NCBI GenBank assembly: GCA_029945445.1 | Contig: JAQSCO010000049.1 | Span: forward strand, 1 to 51,804 | Reading direction: 5' to 3' | DNA length: 51,804 nt | DNA from: Lacunisphaera sp. | GTDB lineage: Bacteria > Verrucomicrobiota > Verrucomicrobiia > Opitutales > Opitutaceae | In this document: positions 33,924-41,232 of the stretch, in pieces | Layout: the number at the start of each line of letters is the position of its first letter | How positions within the stretch are numbered: the stretch's first letter is position 1 | The notes under the pieces: generated by a model | What the model saw: the letters and a program-made list of their open reading frames with translations, nothing else | Database searches by the model: none | Told to the model about the DNA's origin: nothing | Made by a program: the position numbers and the translations under genes

Positions 33924-35276
33924 TCAAACCAGCTGGCTGAGACGCGTCGCCTCGGGGCGCAGGGGCACGAGGTCGGTGATATTCACGGGAACGTTGCGCT
34001 TGATGGACTCGACGCCCGCGAGGCCCACGAGGATCGACGCCGCGCCCTGCTCGTGGCCGGCGAAACGCCCCCATTGGTCCGTCGCCGGCGCATCCTTGGC
34101 GTAGAAGGAGCGGTTGAGGATCTCGTCGGCGCCGCCGTGCGCGCCGGTGGCGGGCGGCATCGGCACGACGTAGCTGGGCTTAAAGTGCGGGAAGACCTTG
34201 ATCCACTCGCCCTCGGCCTCGGCGCCGGGCTTCACGTCGAGCTGGAAATCCTTCGGCCGCACGGCGCGGTTCATGTGCGTGCCGATGAACTCGTGATACT
34301 CGATCCGGCCGCGGTCGCCGTTGAAGCACACGCGCATGCCTTCGCGCGGGCTGTAGCAGGTGAGCGAATAGGTCAGCACCTCGCCGGTGCGGTAGCGGAC
34401 GTTGAGCGACATCTGGTCATGGATGTCGATGCCCTCGCGAAACACATTCCGGTCGCGGATGTAGCCGGAGTCGGCCTCGCCGGCGCGGTAGATCTTGCGG
34501 AAGGGTTCGCTCTCGTCGAGGTCGAGGCGGAACGGGTCGTCCTTCGCCTCGGGGTGGCCGGTGTAACGCGGATATTTTGTCAAGGCCTCGTCGCCGCGGG
34601 CGATGGCGTTCTTCTTCCCGTAGAACACCAGGTCGCCGTAGGCGAAGACCTGCGCCGGGATCGCGTCGAGCCACCAGTTGACGAGGTCGAAGTGGTGCGT
34701 GCTCTTGTGCACGAGCAGCGTGCCGGACTCCGCGGCAGACGCATGCCAGCGGCGGAAATAGTCCGCGCCGTGGTTGGTATCAAGCAGGTATTCGAGGTTC
34801 ACCGAGCGGACCCGGCCGATGACGCCGGTGGCGATGAGTTCCTTGACCTTGGTGCGGAACGGCGCCCAGCGGTAATTAAAGGCCACGCGCACGCGCTTCC
34901 CGGTCGCGCGCTGGGCGTCGAGGATCGCGCGGCATTTCGCGGCGTCGGTCGTCAGCGGTTTCTCGGTGATGACATCGCAGCCGGCCTTCAGGGCGCGGAT
35001 GATGTAGTCGTCGTGCGTGCTGTCCTTGGTGCAGACAAAAACCGTGTCCGGCTTCGTCGTGCGCAGCATCTCGTCGTAGCGATCGGCCGTGAAGGCCGGC
35101 ACGACGTGGTAGCCGAGGTCGCCGGCGAGCAGGCCGTTGTAGTAGGCCATGCGCGCCGGGCTGAGGTCGCAGAGGCCGACGATCTCGTTGTTGTCGCGGT
35201 AGGTGGTGGCGACGGGCTCGATGAAGCTCAGGGCGCGTCCGCCGGTGCCGACGAAGGCAATGCGTTTCTTCTCCAT
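33924..35276 (-). CDS. Gfo/Idh/MocA-family oxidoreductase
   Basis: A 450-residue cytoplasmic oxidoreductase with the NAD(P)-binding IAFVGTGGRALSFIEPV at the N-terminus and the catalytic EKPLTTDAAKCRAI near residue 100, followed by VAFNYRWAPFRTKVKEL. These enzymes oxidise or reduce sugars or inositols. As first gene of the pectin-enzyme block it probably handles a released sugar or uronic acid, but the substrate is unknown. The ATG at 35276 gives MEKKRIAFVG; a further upstream frame is unlikely as it lacks family similarity. The gene is divergent from rhaM. Confidence 0.88.
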   Translation of the reverse strand: MEKKRIAFVGTGGRALSFIEPVATTYRDNNEIVGLCDLSPARMAYYNGLLAGDLGYHVVPAFTADRYDEMLRTTKPDTVFVCTKDSTHDDYIIRALKAGCDVITEKPLTTDAAKCRAILDAQRATGKRVRVAFNYRWAPFRTKVKELIATGVIGRVRSVNLEYLLDTNHGADYFRRWHASAAESGTLLVHKSTHHFDLVNWWLDAIPAQVFAYGDLVFYGKKNAIARGDEALTKYPRYTGHPEAKDDPFRLDLDESEPFRKIYRAGEADSGYIRDRNVFREGIDIHDQMSLNVRYRTGEVLTYSLTCYSPREGMRVCFNGDRGRIEYHEFIGTHMNRAVRPKDFQLDVKPGAEAEGEWIKVFPHFKPSYVVPMPPATGAHGGADEILNRSFYAKDAPATDQWGRFAGHEQGAASILVGLAGVESIKRNVPVNITDLVPLRPEATRLSQLV

Positions 35277-35340
35277 GGGGCAGGGGGCAATAAACAGCCC
35301 GATTCGCGCGCGGCGCAAGGCTGCGCGCCGCTATTCTGAC

Positions 35341-35370
35341 TGTCCGCTTTTCTTGCTCGTTTGCCGGACA
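35341..35370. promoter_or_regulatory. Inverted-repeat site in the divergent promoter region
   Basis: TGTCCG at 35341-35346 and CGGACA at 35365-35370 are inverted half-sites with an 18-base spacer, placed between the divergent oxidoreductase and rhaM genes. The centre-to-centre spacing is larger than for a simple dimer site, so an AraC- or LacI-type site is only a possibility. Confidence 0.3.
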
Positions 35371-35426
35371 AATGGAACCAGACTGTATTTCGCGCGGTTT
35401 TAGCCCACCCTGCGCCTGCGCCTGCG

Positions 35427-35503
35427 CCTTCCGCCTTCCGCCTTCCGCCTTCCGCCTTCCACCTTCCGCCTTCCGCCTTCCACCTTCCGCCTTCCACCTT
35501 CTC
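35427..35503 (+). repeat. Tandem heptamer array CCTTCCR
   Basis: Eleven consecutive heptamers, mostly CCTTCCG or CCTTCCA (last one CCTTCTC), end 17 bases before the rhaM start codon. A short run of tgcgcc hexamers precedes them. The plus-strand transcript would have a pyrimidine-rich leader. The spacer holds no gene otherwise. Confidence 0.9.
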
Positions 35504-35520
35504 CCCACCCCTCCCTCCCC

Positions 35521-35835
35521 ATGATCCGCAAAGCCTTCGTCATGTCCGTCAACCCCGGCGCCGAGGCCGAATACGCCCGCCGCCACCAGCCCATCTGGGA
35601 CGACCTCGCCGCCGTCCTCCGCGCCCACGGCAGCCACAACTACTCCATCTTCCTCGACCCGGCGACGCACCAGCTCTTCGGCTACGTCGAGATCGAGAGC
35701 GAGGCGCGCTGGAACGCCGTCGCGACGACCGAGGTCTGCCAGCGTTGGTGGAAGTTCATGGGCGACCTCATGCCGTCCAATCCCGACCACAGCCCCGTGT
35801 CGCACGAGTTGCAGGAAGTCTTTCATCTGGCCTGA
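35521..35835 (+). CDS. rhaM: L-rhamnose mutarotase
   Basis: A 104-residue protein of the L-rhamnose mutarotase (DUF718) family, which equilibrates alpha and beta anomers of rhamnose. Recognisable are [14 protein letters not shown] near residue 16 with the catalytic His, [20 protein letters not shown] near 40, and the ending [17 protein letters not shown]. The length fits RhaM. It is followed after 39 bases by the ABC importer and lies directly after the heptamer array. No good Shine-Dalgarno is visible in the CT-rich leader. Confidence 0.93.
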   Translation: MIRKAFVMSVNPGAEAEYARRHQPIWDDLAAVLRAHGSHNYSIFLDPATHQLFGYVEIESEARWNAVATTEVCQRWWKFMGDLMPSNPDHSPVSHELQEVFHLA

Positions 35836-35874
35836 GCCGGCCGGGCGCCCCAACCTGCCCGGACCCACTCGCGC

Positions 35875-37380
35875 ATGGCCGTCACCCCACCCCAGCCGCT
35901 GCTGACCCTGCGGCGCGTCGCCAAGAATTTCGGCGGCGTGCGCGCGTTGCGTGGCGTCGACTTCGACCTGCACGCCGGCGAAGTGCACGCCCTGCTCGGC
36001 GAGAACGGCGCGGGCAAGAGCACGCTGATCAAGGTCGCCACCGGCGCGCACACACCGGACAGCGGCGAGATCATCGTCGGCGGTCGGTCGCTCTCCGGCC
36101 TCACGCCGGCGCTCGCCCAGCAACTCGGCATCGCCTGCATTTACCAGCAGCCCGCGCTCTTCCCCGACCTCACCGTCGCCGAGAACATCGGCCTGCGCCT
36201 CGAGCATGGTCGCGCGCTCCGCCGGATCGACTGGCCCGCGCGCCGCACCCAGGCCGCGACTCTGCTCGTGCGCGTCGGCGCGACGATCGCGCCCGACGCC
36301 GAGGTCGGCACGCTCTCCATGCCGGAGCAGCAACTCGTGGAGATCGCCTGCGCCGTCGGCGCCGGCGCGAGGATCGTCATCATGGACGAGCCCACGGCCG
36401 CGCTCACCCAACGGGAACAGGAACGCCTCTTCACCGTCGTGCGCGAGCTGCGCGCCGCCGGCACCGGCGTCATCTACATCTCGCACCGGCTTGAGGAGAT
36501 CTTCGCTTTGGCTGACCGGGTGACCGTCCTGCGCGACGGCGAGAGCGTCGGCACGCACCCGGTTGCGGCGATGGACCAGGCCGCGCTGATCAAGCTCATG
36601 GTCGGCCGCGAGGTTTCGCAGCTTTATCCGCCCGCCGAATCCCCCCCGGGTGACGTCGTGCTCGCGCTGCAGAACACCGGTTGCGCCGCGGGGGGCGTGC
36701 GCGACGTCAGTCTCGAGGTGCGCGCGGGCGAAGTCCTCGGTCTCGCCGGGCTCGTCGGCGCGGGCCGTACTGAGCTGGCGCGCGTGCTCTTCGGCATCAC
36801 GCCGGCCGATGCCGGCGAAATCCGGCTCAACGGCCAGGTCGTGACCATCGCTTCCCCGCCGGAAGCCATCGCCCGGGGCATTGCCTACGTGCCCGAGGAC
36901 CGGCGCCGGCACGGGGTCATCCTTGAAATGCCCATCGCGCAGAACATGACGATGGCGATCCACTCCCGGCTGTTTCCCGGCGCGTGGCTGCGCGACGGTG
37001 CGGAGCGGACGCTCGCGCTCGACTACGTGCGCGACCTCGCCGTGAAGTGCGCGGGCTGCGACGCGCCCGGCGGCAGTCTCTCCGGTGGCAATCAGCAAAA
37101 GGTCTCGCTCGCGCGCTGGCTGGCGACAAAGCCGCGCGTGCTCATCCTCGACGAGCCGACGCAAGGCGTGGACGTCGGCGCCAAGAGCGAGATCCACAAG
37201 ATTATCCGCCGCCTCGCGAAGGAGGGCCTCGCCGTGATCATGATCTCAAGCGACCTGCCCGAGGTGCTCGGCATGAGCGACCGCATCGGTGTCATGCGTG
37301 GCGGCACGCTGACCGCGGTGCTGCCCGGTGGCAGCGACGCGCACGTCGTGATGGCGACGGCGCTGGGAGGGGTGACATGA
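35875..37380 (+). CDS. Rhamnose-type ABC importer, duplicated ATP-binding subunit
   Basis: A 501-residue sugar ABC ATPase with two nucleotide-binding halves. The first has Walker A GENGAGKSTL near 42, signature LSMPEQQLVEIACAV and Walker B IVIMDEPTAAL near 165. The second has a degenerate Walker A (LVGAGRTEL), signature LSGGNQQKVSLARWL near 402 and Walker B LILDEPTQGVDVG. This layout is that of ribose/rhamnose-type importers (the RhaT subunit of rhizobial rhamnose transporters). It energises the two permeases encoded downstream. The stop is followed by a REP-like palindrome before the first permease gene. Confidence 0.92.
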   Translation: MAVTPPQPLLTLRRVAKNFGGVRALRGVDFDLHAGEVHALLGENGAGKSTLIKVATGAHTPDSGEIIVGGRSLSGLTPALAQQLGIACIYQQPALFPDLTVAENIGLRLEHGRALRRIDWPARRTQAATLLVRVGATIAPDAEVGTLSMPEQQLVEIACAVGAGARIVIMDEPTAALTQREQERLFTVVRELRAAGTGVIYISHRLEEIFALADRVTVLRDGESVGTHPVAAMDQAALIKLMVGREVSQLYPPAESPPGDVVLALQNTGCAAGGVRDVSLEVRAGEVLGLAGLVGAGRTELARVLFGITPADAGEIRLNGQVVTIASPPEAIARGIAYVPEDRRRHGVILEMPIAQNMTMAIHSRLFPGAWLRDGAERTLALDYVRDLAVKCAGCDAPGGSLSGGNQQKVSLARWLATKPRVLILDEPTQGVDVGAKSEIHKIIRRLAKEGLAVIMISSDLPEVLGMSDRIGVMRGGTLTAVLPGGSDAHVVMATALGGVT

Positions 37381-37404
37381 ATCCATTGGCAGGCAGTTCG
37401 ATTG

Positions 37405-37473
37405 CAGGGCCGCCGCTTGTCGGCGTGCCGTCTTGCGAACACACCCCGGCGCGGCGACAAGCGCCGGCCCTAC
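37405..37473. repeat. REP-like palindrome between ATPase and permease genes
   Basis: Arms of about 25 bases (left from AGGGCCGCCGCTTGTCGGCG; right the complement of GTAGGGCCGGCGCTTGTCGC) pair at 22 of 25 positions around a 16-base loop. It shares the core GTAGGG-CG-CGCTTG-CG-CG with the element inside rhamnulokinase. It fills the spacer between the transporter ATPase and permease genes and could tune their relative expression. Confidence 0.8.
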
Positions 37474-37489
37474 GTATTGGAGACGCGGC

Positions 37490-38416
37490 ATGAAGAAGTA
37501 TTTCCGCGAGCTCTCCGTGACGGCCGCGCTGCTGCTCGTGCTGCTGCTGCTGGCGGTGGTCGCGCCCGCGTTCTTCCAACCGCAACCACTGCTCTCGCTC
37601 GTCACCCGCGAGGCGCCGACGCTGGTTGTCGCCTGCGGCATGGCGCTGGTCATCATCTGCAGGCAGATCGACATCTCCGTCGGCTCGGTGTTCTCCGTCT
37701 GCAGCGTGGCCGCCGGCCTGCTGGCCGCGCATGGCTGGCCGCTGCCGCTCGTGATCCTCGCGTCCGCCGCCCTCGGGGCGTTGCTGGGTTCGGTCAACGG
37801 CGGCCTGGTCGCGGGGCTGCGCCTCCCGTCCATTGTCGTGACGCTCGCCACCATGGTGACGCTGCGGCAGGGCCTGAACCTCGTCCGGCAGGGCGAATTC
37901 GTGAACCTGCCCGACCGCGTGCAATGGTTCGGCCTGAGCCAGGCCGCCGGTCAATGGACCCTTGTCGTCCTCGCGCTTGCGGTGCTTGTGGCGCTCGGCT
38001 TGGCGATGCGGCATCTCGCGGCGGGACGCCAGGTCTACGCCGTCGGCACCAACGCCGAGGCCGCGCGCCTCGCCGGCATCCCGCCGCAGCGCGTCACCTT
38101 CCTCGTCTTCGTCTTCCTCGGCGCGCTCACCGGCTTGGCGGCGGTGATGAACATCGTGCAGTCGCCGCAGGTGCAGCCGCTTTCCGGCGCGGGGCTCGAG
38201 CTGAAGGTCATCGCGGCGGTCGTGGTGGGCGGCGTCGCGATCTCGGGCGGCCGCGGCAACCTTTGGGGCGCGTTCGCCGGCCTGCTGCTGCTCGCCTGCG
38301 TCTCGCCCGCGCTCACGCACCTGCACATCGAGGCGTATTGGGAAAAGGCGATCCAGGGCGCGATCATCCTGCTCGCCGTCGTGGCGGATGGCATCCGGCA
38401 GAGGAGGGGCGAATGA
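37490..38416 (+). CDS. Rhamnose-type ABC importer permease 1
   Basis: A 308-residue BPD_transp_2-family permease with about eight to nine membrane helices. Signatures are GMALVIICRQIDISVGSVFS near residue 50 and AVGTNAEAARLAGIPPQRV near 185, then VVVGGVAISGGRGNLWGAF near 245, as in ribose/rhamnose permeases (RhaP type). It would form one half of the sugar channel. I use the ATG giving MKKYFRELSVTAALLL, after the palindrome. Its stop overlaps the start of the second permease as ATGA. Confidence 0.92.
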   Translation: MKKYFRELSVTAALLLVLLLLAVVAPAFFQPQPLLSLVTREAPTLVVACGMALVIICRQIDISVGSVFSVCSVAAGLLAAHGWPLPLVILASAALGALLGSVNGGLVAGLRLPSIVVTLATMVTLRQGLNLVRQGEFVNLPDRVQWFGLSQAAGQWTLVVLALAVLVALGLAMRHLAAGRQVYAVGTNAEAARLAGIPPQRVTFLVFVFLGALTGLAAVMNIVQSPQVQPLSGAGLELKVIAAVVVGGVAISGGRGNLWGAFAGLLLLACVSPALTHLHIEAYWEKAIQGAIILLAVVADGIRQRRGE

Positions 38417-39489
38417 GCATTGCCGGGAAAAAGCTGACGGGCTCAGCTCCGGCTGAGCCGCGGCCCAGCGGGAGCTGGGCCCTCCAATTGCTGTTTCGTC
38501 ACGAGACCCTCCTCCTGCTCGTGCTCGTCGTGGAGTGGCTCCTGTTCTACCACTACGGCACGACCACCAACCGCCGCGGCCTGGTCGTCGGCTTCGGCAC
38601 GCTGGACCGGCAGTTCGACATCCTGCGCCACTCCTGCGAAATCGGCCTGCTCGCCCTCGCGCTCACGCCCATCATCCTCACGGCCGGCATCGATCTGTCC
38701 GTCGGCTCGCTGCTCGGCCTGTGCGCCATTCTCTTCGGCAAGCTCTGGCACGATGGCGGACTGTCGATTGCCACCGCCGCATCGCTCACCCTCGTCATCG
38801 GCGCCGGGGCGGGCGGCTTGAACGCCACGCTCATCACCGCGCTGCGCCTGCCGCCGCTCATCGTGACGCTCGGCACTTACTCGCTCTTCCGCGGTCTGGC
38901 CGAGGCGATCACGCATGGCGCGGTGACGTATACCGATTTCCCCGACAGTTTTCTTTTCCTCGGCCAGGAGCGCTGGCTCGGTCTGCCGACGCAGGCGTGG
39001 CTGTTCCTGCTCGTGGCCGTGGCGATGTGGCTGCTCGTGCACCGCACGGTGTTCGGGCGCTCGTTCCGCGCGATCGGGTTCTCGCCCGAGGGCGCGCGCT
39101 ACGCCGGCCTGCCGGTGGAACGCCGTGTGGCGCTCGGCTATGTGCTGGCCGGGCTCATCGCGGCGCTGGCCGCCATCATCTACACCGCGCGCCTCGGCCA
39201 GGCGAAGGCCGATGCCGGCACGGGCTACGAGTTGTTCGCCATCACGGCGGTCGTTCTCGGCGGCACGAGCATCTTCGGCGGCACCGGCAGCATCACCGGC
39301 ACGCTGCTCGGCGTGGCGGCGATCGCCGTTCTGCGCAGCGGCCTCGCGACCCTGCCGGTCGTCCTCCGGCTGAACGCCGCCGAGGAAATGTCCGGCCTGC
39401 TCACCGGCGCACTGCTGATCGTGGCGCTGGCGGGGAGCGTCCTGCCAAAAATCTTGTCTAGCTTGGGGGCGCGGCGTCAGGCTGGGTGA
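38413..39489 (+). CDS. Rhamnose-type ABC importer permease 2
   Basis: A 358-residue permease of the same family (RhaQ type), with LTPIILTAGIDLSVGSLLGL near residue 92, GLPVERRVALGYVLAGLIAA near 235 and VVLGGTSIFGGTGSITGTLL near 285. The N-terminus is about 30 residues longer than in the first permease; residues ~9-24 (TGSAPAEPRPSGSWAL) are encoded by twin hairpin repeats. It is translationally coupled to the first permease by a four-base overlap. A heptamer repeat separates it from the binding-protein gene. Confidence 0.92.
   Translation: MSIAGKKLTGSAPAEPRPSGSWALQLLFRHETLLLLVLVVEWLLFYHYGTTTNRRGLVVGFGTLDRQFDILRHSCEIGLLALALTPIILTAGIDLSVGSLLGLCAILFGKLWHDGGLSIATAASLTLVIGAGAGGLNATLITALRLPPLIVTLGTYSLFRGLAEAITHGAVTYTDFPDSFLFLGQERWLGLPTQAWLFLLVAVAMWLLVHRTVFGRSFRAIGFSPEGARYAGLPVERRVALGYVLAGLIAALAAIIYTARLGQAKADAGTGYELFAITAVVLGGTSIFGGTGSITGTLLGVAAIAVLRSGLATLPVVLRLNAAEEMSGLLTGALLIVALAGSVLPKILSSLGARRQAG
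38440..38481. repeat. Twin 8-4-8 hairpins in the permease 2 start region
   Basis: GGCTCAGC-TCCG-GCTGAGCC at 38440-38459 and GGCCCAGC-GGGA-GCTGGGCC at 38462-38481 are two perfect 8-bp hairpins two bases apart, lying 27 bases after the permease 2 start codon. They are read in frame. Such paired GC hairpins look like a REP-type element that entered the coding sequence. Confidence 0.75.
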
Positions 39490-39509
39490 GCCCTCTTAGG
39501 ATTTTACCC

Positions 39510-39580
39510 TGTTCATTGTTCAATTTTCATTGTTCATCGATTTCCGAAATGGCCAATGAACGATGAACCTTGGACAATAG
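39510..39580 (+). repeat. GTTCATT heptamer inverted repeat, copy 1
   Basis: The left arm is built of GTTCATT-like heptamers, the hinge reads TTTCCGAAA, and the right arm of TGAACNN-like heptamers starts AATGGCCAATGAACGATG. It separates permease 2 from the binding-protein gene inside the transporter operon. Confidence 0.88.
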
Positions 39581-39605
39581 CTCTTCGCCTTTCCCCCTAC
39601 CCTTC

Positions 39606-40592
39606 ATGAAATCCCTCCTCCTCCGTCTCGGCCTGTGCGCCGGCTTGTTCGCCGCCAGTTTCGTCGGCCTGTCCGCCGCTGACTCCGGTCTCATCATCGC
39701 GCTGATGCCCAAGGCCAAGGGCAACGCTTACTTCCTCTCCGTCAAGAAGGGCGCCGACAAGGCTGCCAGAGAGCTCGGCGTCGAGCTGCGCTTCGACGGC
39801 CCGACCGACACCAACGCCGCCAAGCAGAACGAGATCGTCGAGAACTGGATCACCCTCGGCGTGGACGTCATCGCCGTCGCCGCCGAGAACAAGGAGGGCA
39901 TCTCGACCGCGCTCCGCAAGGCGCAGAAGGCCGGCATCAAGGTTCTCACCTACGACGCCGACGCGCTGCCCGACGCGCGCTCGTTCTTCGTCAACCAGGC
40001 CACGCCCGAGGGCATCGGCTACGGCCTGATGGACGAGGCCGCGCGCCTGCTGAACAACGAGGGCGAGTTCGCCATCATCACCGCGACGCTCACCGCCGCC
40101 AACCAGCGCGAGTGGATGAAGCACATCGAGGCCCGCCTCGCCGCCACCTACCCGAAGATGAAGCTCGTCGCCGTCCGCCCCTGCGACGATCTCAAGGACC
40201 GCGCCCAGTCCGAGGCCACCGCGCTGATGAGCGCCCACCCGAACCTGAAACTCATCATGGCCATCTGCACGCCCGGCGTCCCCGGCGCGGCCGAGGCCGT
40301 GAAGCAGGCGGGCAAGGCCGGCCAGGTGAAGGTCATCGGCCTCGGCCTGCCCAACGAGAACAAGCGCTACGTCCACGAGGGCGTCACCGACGGCATCATC
40401 CTCTGGAACACCGAGGACCTCGGCTACCTGACGGTCTACGCCGGCGCCGCGCTGGCGAAGGGCGACCTCAAGCCCGGCGCGAAGACCTTCAAGGCCGGCA
40501 CGCTCGGCACCTTCGAGATCAAGGGCGACAACATCCTCCTCGGAAAACCCTTCGTCTTCAACAAGGGGAACATCGACCAGTTTGATTTCTAA
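39606..40592 (+). CDS. Rhamnose-type ABC importer substrate-binding protein
   Basis: A 328-residue periplasmic sugar-binding protein (Peripla_BP_4 type, RhaS-like). A signal peptide (LRLGLCAGLFAASFVGLSAA) precedes the mature start DSGLIIALMPKAKGNAYFL, then IVENWITLGVDVIAVAAEN near 75 and LIMAICTPGVPGAAEAV near 215. It would capture rhamnose for the importer. It stands after permease 2 in the same direction, 116 bases away with a heptamer hairpin between, which could protect or terminate part of the transcript. Start ATG gives MKSLLLRLGL. Confidence 0.9.
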   Translation: MKSLLLRLGLCAGLFAASFVGLSAADSGLIIALMPKAKGNAYFLSVKKGADKAARELGVELRFDGPTDTNAAKQNEIVENWITLGVDVIAVAAENKEGISTALRKAQKAGIKVLTYDADALPDARSFFVNQATPEGIGYGLMDEAARLLNNEGEFAIITATLTAANQREWMKHIEARLAATYPKMKLVAVRPCDDLKDRAQSEATALMSAHPNLKLIMAICTPGVPGAAEAVKQAGKAGQVKVIGLGLPNENKRYVHEGVTDGIILWNTEDLGYLTVYAGAALAKGDLKPGAKTFKAGTLGTFEIKGDNILLGKPFVFNKGNIDQFDF

Positions 40593-40601
40593 ACTGGCAA
40601 A

Positions 40602-40687
40602 GATTGTTCATCGGTCATTTTTCAATGTTCATGGTTCATCGGGTCTTCAAAATGGCCATTGGCCGATGAACATTGGGCAAGGAACCA
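40602..40687 (+). repeat. GTTCATT heptamer inverted repeat, copy 2
   Basis: The most divergent copy: left arm GATTGTTCATCGGTCATTTT, hinge GGTCTTCAAA, right arm ATGGCCATTGGCCGATGAAC. It lies just after the binding-protein stop, where a terminator would be expected, and before the convergent CDGSH gene. Confidence 0.8.
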
Positions 40688-40757
40688 GCGGTTTGCCGCA
40701 CGCCTCAGACCTGACGCCTGTCACCGATGGGGAAAGCGGCGACCACCCTTCTCCTCT

Positions 40758-40997
40758 CTAAACCGTCTTATGCGTTCCGTCGCACAGCGGGGCGGTCTTG
40801 GTGTGCTTGCAGCCGCAGAAGTAGACGGTCTCGCTCTTGTCGGCCTTGAAGATCACGGGCGCCAGGCCGGTGCCCTTATGGGAGCCGTCGCACAGCGGCT
40901 GGGTCTTGCTGCCGCCGCAGGCGCACCAGGCGTAGGACTTGCCGGCCTCGACATTGACGGGATACGGGGACTTCTGCGGGATGATGGGGGTATGCAT
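40758..40997 (-). CDS. CDGSH-type iron-sulfur protein (two domains)
   Basis: A 79-residue protein with two CDGSH-like cluster motifs, CACGGSKTQPLCDGSHK near residue 25 and CGCKHTKTAPLCDGTHK near 61. Each supplies the three Cys and one His that bind a [2Fe-2S] cluster. Bacterial double-CDGSH proteins are soluble and thought to take part in redox or cluster transfer. The gene stands alone between two heptamer repeats, on the minus strand. Confidence 0.93.
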   Translation of the reverse strand: MHTPIIPQKSPYPVNVEAGKSYAWCACGGSKTQPLCDGSHKGTGLAPVIFKADKSETVYFCGCKHTKTAPLCDGTHKTV

Positions 40998-41068
40998 TCC
41001 GGCAGATTAACCCGCTCCGGCCAAGGCCACCATGGGGCGTTCACCCGCCCGGGGCGGATTGCCAGGAA

Positions 41069-41148
41069 TTGTTGATCGTTCATTTTTCATTGTCCATCGG
41101 GACTCCGCAATGGCCAATGGACGATGAACATTGGACGTTGGACAACAG
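41069..41148 (+). repeat. GTTCATT heptamer inverted repeat, copy 3
   Basis: Left arm ATTGTTGATCGTTCATTTTT, hinge GGGACTCCGCA, right arm ATGGCCAATGGACGATGAAC and on to GGACGTTGGACAACA. It lies between the CDGSH gene start and the subtilase terminator, a spacer with no gene. Confidence 0.88.
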
Positions 41149-41175
41149 GCCGGCCCGGTCCCGATCGACCCGCGA

Positions 41176-41206
41176 TAAAAAACGCCGGTCGCGTCAGCGG
41201 CCGGCG
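41176..41206 (-). terminator. Rho-independent terminator of the subtilase gene
   Basis: On the minus strand a 10-bp stem, CGCCGGCCGC with GCGACCGGCG, closes a four-base loop and runs into TTTTTTATC. It lies 27 bases after the peptidase stop. Confidence 0.85.
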
Positions 41207-41232
41207 TCGAAGGGCGGAGAGAGCGGGACGGC

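Noticed and set aside
35427..35503. CRISPR-like or coding repeat
   Set aside because: The units are only seven bases long and contiguous without spacers; no reading frame across them is supported.
39606..40592. Diversity-generating retroelement as source of the variable heptamers
   Set aside because: No reverse transcriptase gene and no template/variable repeat pair with adenine-specific changes are present in the window.
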